Positions 15,243 to 24,160 of a stretch of DNA of 64,000 nt are shown piece after piece (position 1 is the stretch's first letter; the number at the start of each line of letters is the position of its first letter). The stretch is from Clostridiales bacterium (lineage in GTDB: Bacteria > Bacillota > Clostridia > Lachnospirales > Lachnospiraceae), in the NCBI GenBank assembly GCA_012839295.1, contig DUNO01000050.1, forward strand, positions 1 to 64,000, given 5' to 3'. Made by a program: the position numbers and the translations under genes. Below the pieces are notes generated by a model. That model worked only from the letters and a program-made list of their open reading frames with translations, was not told the origin of the DNA and ran no database searches.

Positions 15243-18200
15243 AGCCGGTTAAGCTTGAGATAAATGCCTTTGGCCCCTTCTGTAAAAGAACCCTGATACC
15301 CTTTGGGGAATTTGGGGAGAGCGGGTTGTTTTTGCTGACCGGAGATACAGGTGCCGGGAAGACGACCATATTTGATGCAATATCCTTTGCCCTGTTTGGA
15401 AATGCAAGCGGTGAGAACCGCACGCCCGATTGCTTCCGCAGCGATTACGCCACCCCTGAGGAGAAGACATTTGTAGAATTAGTCTTTCTACATAAAGGGA
15501 AAAGTTACCAGGTGACAAGGAACCCTGCCTATGAAAGAAGCAAGCGGAGAAGCAGCGGGATAACAATGGAAAAGTCGGACGCAACACTGGTTATGCCGGA
15601 TGGCTCCGTCATTGCCGGAAGCTCCCGGGTTACCTCAGCAATCGTTGATTTGCTGGGTATTGATTGGAGGCAATATAAGCAGATTGCCATGATAGCTCAG
15701 GGGGAATTCCTCCAGCTGTTGACGGCGGACAGTAATGAACGGGGAATTATCTTCAGAAAAGTCTTTGGGACGCAGATTTTTGACGATATACAGAAGAAAT
15801 TAAAGGTCATGTCGAACAATTTGAGATACCGCTGTGAGGATCTGGATAAAAGTATCCTGCAATTTTTGAACGGGATCAGCTGTGAAGGGGAAGACTCTCC
15901 TTCCATGGCCATAAAAGAATGGAAGGCCAGCCCGGATATTAACCGGGTGGATAAAATACTGGAGCAGCTGGCGGCCATGATTGATAGGGATACGCTGCTA
16001 TATGGGCAGGAGCAGGCGGCGGCTCATATCCTTTCCGGGAAAATAAAGGAGAAAACGGCGGAATATACGGCTGCACAGGGGATCAACCAGGCCTTTCTGG
16101 AGCTTCAAAGGGCGGAGGGACAATACCAGGCCTTGCTTGCCCGTGAAGCGGATATGGAGCAATTGGAGGCGCTGACCCAGCGGGGCAGGAAGGCCTTATA
16201 TACGGTGAAGCCTGCCGAGGAGGCATTCTTGCGTACCACAGCGGAGCTTCAAAAATTAAATGCTGCAATTGCGCAGCAGCACCGGGAGGAGGAAAGGTTA
16301 ACAAAGGAGCTTTCCGGCTGCAAGCGGGCATTAGCAGAGAAAGAGGCGGCCAGGCCGGAGATTGATGTCCTGAATCTCAAAATCAAGCGCCAGGAGGAGG
16401 ACGGGGTAAAATATGATGCCGCCCTGGAGCTGGAGCTAAGCTATAAAAAAGCTGACCAGGAGAAGAAACGGCTGGAACAGGAGCTTGGGGAGCTTGAGGT
16501 GCAGAGCAGGAGGCTGATGGCGGAGCAGGAGGAGAAGGTGAAGGAACAGGAAGCCTTCTCATGCGTTGACCGTGACCTGGTGGCCTATAGTAACCAGCTG
16601 GAGCAAACGCAAAGAGCCATTGAAAAATTTAAAGAAATCCTCGTGCAATATGGGGAACTTCTGTCAGAGAAGGCACAGCTGGAGCAGCTTCAGGTAAGGT
16701 TTACAGAAGCACAGCTGCAATACCTGGATCAGAGTGACCGGTATCTTAAGCTGGAGACCCAGTTTTTGAGTGAGCAGGCGGGAATCATGGCAGCCAAGCT
16801 GGAAGAGGGGAAGCCCTGTCCGGTATGCGGTTCGGAGGAGCATCCCCGGAAGGCGCAGCTTACCGGTGAAGCACCCAGCGAAGAACAGCTAAAGCAGGCA
16901 GGTGCCCGGAAGGAACAGCTGCAGAAAGAGATGGCGGAGGCCAGCAGCAATTGCAGAACCCAGCTGACGAAGCTGGAGCTTAAGCAAAGCCAGCTGAAAA
17001 AAGAAGCATCAGAAGCGCTTAAGCAAGGCCGGCTCCAGAAGGAAGTGACAGAAGCTCCTAAACTGGAAGTAGCTGCTACCAAGGAAGCGGATACCTCCCT
17101 GGAAGTGGACACTTTCCCCGAAGCCACAGTTTTCCTGGAGCAGATCCACGATCAGGTTAAGGACAAGCTGGAGGCAGAGGAAGCCTCCGAAAGGGAGCTG
17201 CGCGGCAAGGTCCTAAATGTACAGGAAAAGCTTAAGCAAAAGGAACAATGCATAGCAAGGCTTCAGGATATCCGCCGGGAATTAGAGCAAAAGGAGAAGC
17301 TGATCCGTGGAAAAACGGAGGAAAAAGCAGCCCTGATGAACCGGCTTAGCATGCTGGAGGGACAGTTGACAGCCCTGCGGAGTGGTTTGCTATATCCTAC
17401 GAAAAAGGAAGCAGAGCGGGCTTTGGAGGCTGACCGTGAGAGCTGCTCCAGGCTGCAGAAGGAGCTGGCACAAGCGGAGGAAGGCTTCCGCAGCTGTGAA
17501 TCGGCTCTTGGGAAATTAAAGGCTGTGCTTGCGGAAACGCAAGCGTCCCAGAGGGAGAAAGCTGTGGAATTAGCCGGGGCAGAAGAAAATCTGGCACAGA
17601 AGCTCAGAGCCTGTGGCTTTGCCGGTATGGAAGAGTATAAGGAAAGCTTCCTGCCGGAAGAGGAGCTGGAGAGAAGGCAGGAAACCCTGGGCAGCTACCA
17701 AAGGCAGCGCAGCAGCCTGGAACAGGATTTAAAACGCCTGTCACTGGAGACCAGGGGAAAGGAAAGTAAGGAGCTGGCCATTCTTGAGAAGGAGCAGGCG
17801 GAGCTTGACCGGGAGAAGCAGGAAAGTGAGGCCAGGCAGCGGGAGATATTCGGCAGGCTTAAGATCAATAAGGAAATCCTTAAAAATGCCCGGGAAACCT
17901 ATCAGGAGCAGGAAGGGCTCCGAAAGGAATTCCTTATGGTAAATGAGCTGTCCAGGACGGCAAACGGAGAGCTTGCAGGAAAGGCGAAGATTGCTTTTGA
18001 GCAGTATGTACAGGCATTTTACTTTAACAGCATTATTAATGAGGCAAATAAACGCCTCTATAAAATGACAAACAGCCAGTATGCACTGCGCAGGAAGGAG
18101 GATCCCACGGATCTGAGAAGCTCTGCCGGGCTTGAGCTGGAGGTCATGGATTATTATACGGGTAAGCCGCGCTCCATTAAGTCCTTATCCGGCGGGGAAT

Positions 18201-18475
18201 CCTTTAAGGCAGCCCTGTCACTTGCCCTGGGGCTGTCAGATGTAATTCAGGGCTTTGCCGGAGGGATCCAGGTGGATACCATGTTTATCGATGAAGGCTT
18301 TGGTTCCCTGGACAGCAATTCCCTGGAGCAGGCCATCGAGACCCTGAATACGCTGACAACCGGTAACCGGCTGGTAGGGATCATCTCCCATGTGGGCGAA
18401 CTGAAAGAACGCATTGATAAGAAGATAGTCATAACGAAGAGGCCCGATGGAAGCAGCTTAACCTTATTAAAGTAG
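15239..18475 (+). CDS. sbcC: Exonuclease subunit SbcC (Rad50 type)
   Basis: A 1078-residue SMC-like ATPase that pairs with SbcD. Walker A is GDTGAGKTT (35-43). Two long coiled coils flank the zinc hook C527-P-V-C530. The ABC signature LSGGESF starts at about 983 and Walker B, MFIDE, is at 1015-1019. The coiled coils are rich in Glu, Lys and Gln. The second coil carries a Glu/Ala/Val/Thr-rich insertion (about 590-640) that interrupts the heptads and may be a local expansion. The gene is translationally coupled to sbcD. Confidence 0.93.
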   Translation: MKPVKLEINAFGPFCKRTLIPFGEFGESGLFLLTGDTGAGKTTIFDAISFALFGNASGENRTPDCFRSDYATPEEKTFVELVFLHKGKSYQVTRNPAYERSKRRSSGITMEKSDATLVMPDGSVIAGSSRVTSAIVDLLGIDWRQYKQIAMIAQGEFLQLLTADSNERGIIFRKVFGTQIFDDIQKKLKVMSNNLRYRCEDLDKSILQFLNGISCEGEDSPSMAIKEWKASPDINRVDKILEQLAAMIDRDTLLYGQEQAAAHILSGKIKEKTAEYTAAQGINQAFLELQRAEGQYQALLAREADMEQLEALTQRGRKALYTVKPAEEAFLRTTAELQKLNAAIAQQHREEERLTKELSGCKRALAEKEAARPEIDVLNLKIKRQEEDGVKYDAALELELSYKKADQEKKRLEQELGELEVQSRRLMAEQEEKVKEQEAFSCVDRDLVAYSNQLEQTQRAIEKFKEILVQYGELLSEKAQLEQLQVRFTEAQLQYLDQSDRYLKLETQFLSEQAGIMAAKLEEGKPCPVCGSEEHPRKAQLTGEAPSEEQLKQAGARKEQLQKEMAEASSNCRTQLTKLELKQSQLKKEASEALKQGRLQKEVTEAPKLEVAATKEADTSLEVDTFPEATVFLEQIHDQVKDKLEAEEASERELRGKVLNVQEKLKQKEQCIARLQDIRRELEQKEKLIRGKTEEKAALMNRLSMLEGQLTALRSGLLYPTKKEAERALEADRESCSRLQKELAQAEEGFRSCESALGKLKAVLAETQASQREKAVELAGAEENLAQKLRACGFAGMEEYKESFLPEEELERRQETLGSYQRQRSSLEQDLKRLSLETRGKESKELAILEKEQAELDREKQESEARQREIFGRLKINKEILKNARETYQEQEGLRKEFLMVNELSRTANGELAGKAKIAFEQYVQAFYFNSIINEANKRLYKMTNSQYALRRKEDPTDLRSSAGLELEVMDYYTGKPRSIKSLSGGESFKAALSLALGLSDVIQGFAGGIQVDTMFIDEGFGSLDSNSLEQAIETLNTLTTGNRLVGIISHVGELKERIDKKIVITKRPDGSSLTLLK

Positions 18476-18502
18476 AAGCTTAAGAGCCATGGACTGGACA
18501 AG

Positions 18503-18861
18503 AGGGCTTATATTCCACGATGGAATGCTTCCAAGCATAAATGGAATATTGATCTGTCAGGGCTGGACTGGCTGGCCCTACAGGCTGGCAGGATGACTGA
18601 CCTGGACTTTGGCCGGTATGTTAAATTTGCAACCAGAATGAAGACGGCTCCGGCCTTTGACAGCATCTCAAAGAATACGCCTGGGAATGAATTATTTGGT
18701 ACGTCTGCGGTTCAATATCAGCATTTTACTGAGTTTGGAAAGGTACAAAGCTTATGAATACCGGAATTCCTGTGGATTTTGCCCTCCCTTGGGGAACCAG
18801 GCATGATGGGGATTATGATTTGGCTGAGCTGTTTGCCTGGATGGATGGCATTACGGCCTGA
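18503..18861 (+). pseudogene. Decayed subtype B tannase (alpha/beta hydrolase) remnant
   Basis: Reading from 18503, one frame gives residues such as DLDFGRYVKFATRM, APAFDSI and [19 protein letters not shown], then stops at 18755. A different frame continues IPVDFALPW ... [13 protein letters not shown] up to a stop at 18859. Both pieces match in order the C-terminal half of bacterial subtype B tannases, as I remember them. The catalytic-site stretch expected between them is missing. The 5' half of the gene is also gone. The gene would have hydrolysed gallate esters of plant polyphenols. Confidence 0.6.
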
Positions 18862-18993
18862 TTATTAAAGCTTCGCCCGCTGGTTTTGGATTGCGGGAAG
18901 GTTCTCAGGCTGACAGATGATATCATGTGTCAAGCTTTCCGGCTGCATATGAGGACAAGGTAAGAGGATTTATTGGAAAATATATAAAATAGA

Positions 18994-19044
18994 AGATGGT
19001 GCAATGATAGGATTTGGAAGAAATTTTATCATTGCATCTTTTTT
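18994..19044 (+). terminator. Candidate intrinsic terminator
   Basis: TGCAATGATA pairs with TATCATTGCA and is followed by TCTTTTTT. It lies after the tannase remnant and just before the marR promoter, so it insulates that promoter. Confidence 0.65.
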
Positions 19045-19056
19045 ATAAGAATATAC

Positions 19057-19112
19057 CAAGGTACCTTGACAAATCAAAAATAATAAATTATAATAACAAT
19101 CAAGGTACCTTG
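19057..19112 (+). promoter_or_regulatory. marR promoter bracketed by two identical palindromic operators
   Basis: Two copies of the perfect 12-bp palindrome CAAGGTACCTTG lie at 19057-19068 and 19101-19112, 44 bp apart. Between and over them is a consensus promoter: TTGACA 19066-19071, 17 bases, TATAAT 19089-19094. The first site overlaps the -35 box and the second covers the start of transcription. This is the expected layout for direct repression, most likely by the MarR protein encoded just downstream. Confidence 0.85.
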
Positions 19113-19166
19113 ATAATTAGCCGGGAGTTGGAAACTAGATGGCAGGTTTTGAAAGAAGGGATTTAT

Positions 19167-19922
19167 ATGGGTGACAACACGGAAGAAATATGTGGTCTGT
19201 GCGGAAGGCACTGCCGGGTAGAGGCGTTGCAGTGTGAAAAAGGAAGAAAATATTTTGGAACTATAGAAAATAATAATGAGGAAGGATTGGAGACTTCCAA
19301 GGAGGTAACTATGGAAAGAGATCATAAAGAATATAGCAGAGGGCACAGAGGCCATGGCTTCGCTGGACTGGAAGCCGGGAAGGAGAATGAGCTGCTGGCT
19401 TTAATCGCTAAGGCAGGGCATTTTATGCATCACAAGCACGGAGGAAAACGGGGACAGGACAGGATTTTGAGAATCCTGGAGGAAAACGAGGAAGTGAGCC
19501 AAAAGGAAGTCCAGGAGCAATTAGGAATCCAGTCCGGTTCCATGAGTGAAATCGTAATAAAGCTGGAAAGCAAAGGCTTACTGGAAAGAGTTAAGGATGA
19601 TGCCGACAAGAGAATGGCAAAGCTAAGATTAACAGAGCTTGGCAGGGAAAAGCTAAAGGAGATTAACCAAAGATCAGAAGCAGGGGATGCACAGCTGTTC
19701 CAGGCACTCAGTGAAGAGGAGCAGGAAACCTTAAAAGGACTGCTGTCCAAGCTTACTGCCAGCTGGGAAGAAAGCTACGAAGCAGCAAGGCTGTCAAAAT
19801 GTAACCACGGTGAATGGAAAGGTGGCATGCATGGAGGACATAAGGGCTGTGGAAAGCATCATGGGCTACACCATGGCCATGAAGGCCATAGATACGGTGA
19901 GCATCATGGCAGACATGATTAA
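19167..19922 (+). CDS. MarR family regulator with Cys-rich head and His-rich tail
   Basis: A 251-residue protein. The winged helix lies at about 80-180 (RILRILEENEEVSQKEVQEQ ... GLLERVKDDADKR ... LRLTELG). Before it are four cysteines, C9, C12, C16 and C23 (CGLCGRHCRVEALQC). After it comes a tail rich in His, Gly and Cys (about 210-251, HGGHKGCGKHHG and similar). Both ends look able to bind metal, so a metal- or redox-responsive repressor is likely. The ATG at 19167 has GAAAGAAGGG upstream. Two identical operators overlap its promoter, arguing for autoregulation. No efflux gene follows, unlike many relatives. Confidence 0.8.
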   Translation: MGDNTEEICGLCGRHCRVEALQCEKGRKYFGTIENNNEEGLETSKEVTMERDHKEYSRGHRGHGFAGLEAGKENELLALIAKAGHFMHHKHGGKRGQDRILRILEENEEVSQKEVQEQLGIQSGSMSEIVIKLESKGLLERVKDDADKRMAKLRLTELGREKLKEINQRSEAGDAQLFQALSEEEQETLKGLLSKLTASWEESYEAARLSKCNHGEWKGGMHGGHKGCGKHHGLHHGHEGHRYGEHHGRHD

Positions 19923-20500
19923 ATAAGCTTGCGCCAAAAGAATGCGGGAAGGATTAAGGCTTCTGTAGATTATATATTATGGAGGGCTTAGTCCTTTTTT
20001 ATTATGCCATTCGCCTGAAAATTTGTTGAATATATATAAATAATGTCGTATAATAGAGAAGATAGTAGTATAAATGCCGTATAAATAAATTAAAACATCA
20101 AAGGAAAATGGATAATAGTATTAAAAGATAATATTTTGCTCCGGGTGGGGGAATCAGCTATTTAAGATACCTCTTAACTTAGTAAGAAGTATGGTATTTA
20201 TTGCTTGTTAAAGTTGTAAATATTTGTGCAAATTGATGCATCTAAAAGTGGGATGGGATAATATGCACAAAAAAAATTAGTAATTTTCGTAAAATAATAA
20301 GGTGGTTTTCTATGGAATATATGGGAAATATTTACAAAAACGTATTGCTTTTTTTAGAGAATTCCTATAGAATATGAGTGAATACTGACGTTCAGCAGGT
20401 TTTTTTTAAAACAGTCAGTAATATAACATGAATCGGGACAATGTTTTACAAAGGGGAAGAGGGGTTCTTTTAGAACCATAAGAAACAAGGAGGATGAACA
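19923..20500. other. Long AT-rich intergenic region
   Basis: I see no gene in these 578 bases between marR and the chemoreceptor gene. A weak hairpin before TTTTTT (about 19982-20000) may end the marR transcript. A sequence resembling part of a sigma-D box (GCCGTATAA, about 20077) lies far upstream of the chemoreceptor but lacks a convincing partner. AAGGAGG precedes the chemoreceptor ATG. Confidence 0.4.
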
Positions 20501-22681
20501 ATGAAGAAAGCAGGCAATGCTCTGGGCAAATTGCGAAAATCTGTCCGGGGACTTGGGAACAAACGAGTAATTGGGAAAGGAAGACAGTGGCTGCATAAGT
20601 TATCGGATAATAAGCTATTCAGGACGATCCGCGTCCGTCTGATAGCTTCTTTTATGGTTCCGGTTGCATTTATCATAATACTGGGCATAGTATCATTTTT
20701 AAAGGCCTCCGAGGGCATTACCACCAGCTATGAAAAGTCAACCAGCCAGGCACTCGGCATGGCAGGGGATTATTTGCAGTTTGGCTTTGATTCCATTAAG
20801 GCAACGGGAAACCAGTATAGCAATGATGCCAGCATTAAGAAGTTTTTTGTAGGGTTTTATGATAGCGATATTATTGAGAAAAGCTCAATGCTGACAGATA
20901 TCAATAACGGGTTTACAGCCAAGAAGATGACGGATAAGTTTATCGGGGACATTTATGTTCTTTCTGACCGGTATGCCCCGGTCTCAACTCTTTCGACCAC
21001 GAACCCGGATTCCTATACCGGATTTCTGGATTCAGAGCTTGGAAAATATCTCAAAGACAATAAGATGAAGGTCATGTGGATCGGAAGCGATGCGTATTTG
21101 GATGAGAATTTGAGCGTAGGCTCCGATAAATATGCGATGAGAATGGTCCGGATGGTACCCGGAACCAATGCCATTCTCATTATTGACGTTAAAATAGATG
21201 CTGTAAAGGAGGTCCTGAAAAACCTTGAGTTTGACAAGACCGGCATTTTAAGCATGGTAACTCCGGATGGAAAGGAGATCATGCCGGATATTGCTGAGAA
21301 GGGGAAAAAGGTAACTGAGGCTCCTTCAGATGCAGATAAGGAACCGGCAGAGCCTGTTTTCACAGATGAGGAGTTCTATAAGGAAGCAGTGGAATCAGAC
21401 AAAGCAAAGGATTCCTCTTTAGTTGAATATAAGAAAAAGCCTTACATGTTCATGTATTCCAAAATTGGAGATACAGGAGCCATGATCTGCGGCCTGGTTC
21501 CAAGGGATACCATTGTGGGGCAGGCTGACAGCATTAAAGATATTACGATCATTGTAGTGCTGATTTCCATTGTTGTGGCGGTAGGAACGGCAGTTTTGAT
21601 TTCTACAGGAATCGATAAGGCAATCAAGACTATCATTGGGAAGCTGAGGATTGCGGCGAAGGGTGATCTGACCGTTGATTTCAGCATGAAGCGCAATGAT
21701 GAATTTAAGATCCTGATTGAAGAGATCCAGCATACCTTCTCTAACATGAAGAATTTAATTCAGCAGGTGAAGCAATTGAGCGGTGAAGTTTCCGTATCCT
21801 CTGAAAATGTGACCGGGGCTTCAAAACAATTCTTAAAATCAACAGAGGAAATCTCTGTTGCAATGAATGAAATTGAGTCAGGGGTAATGCAGCAGGCGAA
21901 GGATGCGGAAGAATGCTTAAACCAGATGGATAATTTGTCCCAGAAGATCGTTCTGGTCAGTGATAATACGAAGGAAATCAGTCAGATCGCAGAGAGCACG
22001 AAGCAAAGCGTCCTGCAGGGAACTATTACTACGGATGACCTGAATAAGCAGATGGTGGAAACAGCAAGAATCGCTGCAGAAATCATTGATGAGATCCAGA
22101 ACCTGGAGAAGAAATCAGCTTCGATTACTAAGATAATTAATGTAATTAACGAGATAGCGAACCAGACAAACCTGCTATCCTTAAATGCGTCCATAGAAGC
22201 GGCCAGAGCCGGGGAAGCTGGAAAAGGCTTTGCGGTTGTAGCCAGTGAGATCAGGATCCTGGCAGACCAGTCCAAGGAATCCGTAAATAACATCAAGGCT
22301 ATCATTGAAGGGATCCAAAAGGATACCCAGAGTGCGGTAGATACGGCAAGGCAGGCAGAAAGCGTAATGCAGCTGCAGGAAAGTGCTGTAAAGAATACAA
22401 CGCTGTCCTATAAGAATATCAATGAGAGCGTAGAAAATCTAGTTGTATACCTAAGACAGATTTCTGAAAACGTTGAAAATATCGAAGAAGCCCGGGTAAG
22501 TACCCTGGGTGCAATCGAGAGTATCTCCGCTGTGCTGGAGGAGATAGCGGCATCCTCAAACACGGTAAACCAGACGGCAAGCGAGCAGCTGTCCTCTGTT
22601 GAGGTTCTGAATAAATCAGCTGACAGCCTGAACAACCATGCGGGTGTTCTTGTGGAAGCAGTTGAGGAGTTTAAGGTGTGA
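20501..22681 (+). CDS. Methyl-accepting chemotaxis protein
   Basis: A 726-residue chemoreceptor. A basic cytoplasmic lead of about 45 residues precedes the first membrane segment (about 48-68). An extracellular Cache-like sensor follows, then the second membrane segment (about 346-368), a HAMP linker and a long helical signalling domain. The hairpin tip carries the conserved [20 protein letters not shown] and the following [15 protein letters not shown]. The ligand is unknown; nearby sugar genes make a carbohydrate or its binding protein possible. The unusually long basic N-terminus and an acidic Pro/Lys-rich loop (about 275-300) in the sensor stand out. Confidence 0.9.
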   Translation: MKKAGNALGKLRKSVRGLGNKRVIGKGRQWLHKLSDNKLFRTIRVRLIASFMVPVAFIIILGIVSFLKASEGITTSYEKSTSQALGMAGDYLQFGFDSIKATGNQYSNDASIKKFFVGFYDSDIIEKSSMLTDINNGFTAKKMTDKFIGDIYVLSDRYAPVSTLSTTNPDSYTGFLDSELGKYLKDNKMKVMWIGSDAYLDENLSVGSDKYAMRMVRMVPGTNAILIIDVKIDAVKEVLKNLEFDKTGILSMVTPDGKEIMPDIAEKGKKVTEAPSDADKEPAEPVFTDEEFYKEAVESDKAKDSSLVEYKKKPYMFMYSKIGDTGAMICGLVPRDTIVGQADSIKDITIIVVLISIVVAVGTAVLISTGIDKAIKTIIGKLRIAAKGDLTVDFSMKRNDEFKILIEEIQHTFSNMKNLIQQVKQLSGEVSVSSENVTGASKQFLKSTEEISVAMNEIESGVMQQAKDAEECLNQMDNLSQKIVLVSDNTKEISQIAESTKQSVLQGTITTDDLNKQMVETARIAAEIIDEIQNLEKKSASITKIINVINEIANQTNLLSLNASIEAARAGEAGKGFAVVASEIRILADQSKESVNNIKAIIEGIQKDTQSAVDTARQAESVMQLQESAVKNTTLSYKNINESVENLVVYLRQISENVENIEEARVSTLGAIESISAVLEEIAASSNTVNQTASEQLSSVEVLNKSADSLNNHAGVLVEAVEEFKV

Positions 22682-22717
22682 TCTGCCAGTTGAATTAATT
22701 TGACTAAACTATAATAA

Positions 22718-22762
22718 AAAGAGCGGTATGGAATCCTTGGGGAAGTTCCATACCGCTCTTTC
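22718..22762. terminator. Strong bidirectional terminator
   Basis: A perfect 16-bp stem (AAAGAGCGGTATGGAA with its complement) with a 12-base loop, flanked by A-run and T-run. It separates the convergent chemoreceptor and AraC genes. Confidence 0.9.
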
Positions 22763-22784
22763 TGGCATATAGTTCTATATATAG

Positions 22785-23849
22785 TTATGAAAGGTGGCTT
22801 TCCCGGTATTGGCTCGGGGTCATGTGGTAATATTTTCGGAATACACGGTAAAAGTGGCTGGTATCTGTATATCCCGTAAGCTCGATAATGTCTTGGATTG
22901 TCAGGTCTGGATTTGCCAGCAGGTTGGCGGCTTTTTGGATCCTGGTGCTTTGCAGGATTTCCAGGAAGGTAGTACCGGTATATTCCTTCAGCAGCCGGGT
23001 AATATGGCGCTCGCTGTAGTTGAATTTCTCAGATAGCTCAGACATCGACACCGTCTTATAATTGCCCTGGATATGATTTAGGATGGAGATGATCTTTTCA
23101 TCAGGCTCTTTTCCCTCGGGATGGGGGATGATGGCGTCTTTTTCATGATTTCTTAAAAGGGTAATGAAGAATATTGTGAGGATGGAATTGAGCATGCGTT
23201 TTTTGTAGCTGCGGGTGCTGAAGAATTCTTCAATTACCTGGATGATATAGCCTCTTACCTCTTCGTCCCCTGCGGTGCGGAACAGGATATAGGCTTCCGG
23301 GATGTCCGTTTTATAGAGGGTTTTTGAGAAAAAGCTGGCCAGGATATCCTTCTCTGCCAGAGTACCAAAGAATGCTTTGTCAAAGGTGCTGGTACGGAGC
23401 AGAAGATTAAAGCCCAGGAAATCATCATGATATGCGCTGATGGCATGCTGCACCCCTGGGGCGATGATACAAATGTCTCCCCTATCCATCTCAAGGGTAT
23501 GGGAAGCAATATAATTGGTACAGCTTCCATGCAGGACACAAAATATTTCAAAGAAATCATGGGAGTGAAAATTCGCAGGAGAATATCTTCCATGCTTTAT
23601 AATGGAAACATCACTGCCCTCGGGGATATAGGCATCCTCCGTGTAGGTATTCAAGCCGCTCAGCGTAAAAAATCCACTGCTTTGATACATATCCCGGTAT
23701 CTTGCTATCATGCTCTCGGGGAGAAGTCCCGATAGAATATTGCCTGTATCCGGAGTGGTCAGTTGTAAATAAAAGGTCTTCATCAACTGCTCTGGCAAGG
23801 ACAGCTGAAGTTCCTTCTTAAAATCAAATTTATCCATAGCGGTTCCCAT
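22785..23849 (-). CDS. AraC family regulator with cupin sensor domain
   Basis: A 354-residue regulator. The N-terminal cupin sugar-binding domain shows HSHDFFEIFCVLHGSC and MDRGDICIIAPGVQHAIS (about 90-140). The C-terminal ~100 residues hold two helix-turn-helix motifs ending in GYTDTSHFYRVFRKYYHMTPSQYR. It is transcribed away from the GH78 rhamnosidase gene and probably controls it in response to rhamnose or a rhamnoside. Start could be at 23849 or at the fifth codon (MDKFDF); neither has a strong ribosome site. Confidence 0.85.
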   Translation of the reverse strand: MGTAMDKFDFKKELQLSLPEQLMKTFYLQLTTPDTGNILSGLLPESMIARYRDMYQSSGFFTLSGLNTYTEDAYIPEGSDVSIIKHGRYSPANFHSHDFFEIFCVLHGSCTNYIASHTLEMDRGDICIIAPGVQHAISAYHDDFLGFNLLLRTSTFDKAFFGTLAEKDILASFFSKTLYKTDIPEAYILFRTAGDEEVRGYIIQVIEEFFSTRSYKKRMLNSILTIFFITLLRNHEKDAIIPHPEGKEPDEKIISILNHIQGNYKTVSMSELSEKFNYSERHITRLLKEYTGTTFLEILQSTRIQKAANLLANPDLTIQDIIELTGYTDTSHFYRVFRKYYHMTPSQYRESHLS

Positions 23850-24160
23850 GCAGATAAAACCACCGGGGTTTCTCCTGCATTTCCTTTCCTGTAATACTCC
23901 TATCCTGACAAGATAATTGCTCCCAGAAATCTACGCAATTATATGAAGAATTTTACCAACTCTATAGCTTTGTAATTACCGAATGCTTATAAATTTTCTT
24001 ATATCCTAACACGGCTAAAGCAAAAAAGCAAATTGCCGGCTGGAGCCATGTCTGAAAAAGCAAAGGGTATCTGTCGGATTGGTACATAGCTTTTCCTTCT
24101 GCTTTTGTATAAAATTTAGGCAGATACATTTTGTAAATAGAAAGAAGATGGAGGCATAGC
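23850..24160. promoter_or_regulatory. Divergent regulatory region, AraC gene and GH78 gene
   Basis: These 311 bases separate two diverging genes and must hold both promoters. I found no clear -35/-10 pair or repeated operator by eye. GGAGG (24150-24154) is the ribosome site of the rhamnosidase gene. Confidence 0.4.

Noticed and set aside
20060-20090. A sigma-D (flagellar) promoter for the chemoreceptor gene
   Set aside because: Only a partial GCCGTATAA is seen, more than 400 bases upstream, without a properly spaced TAAA.
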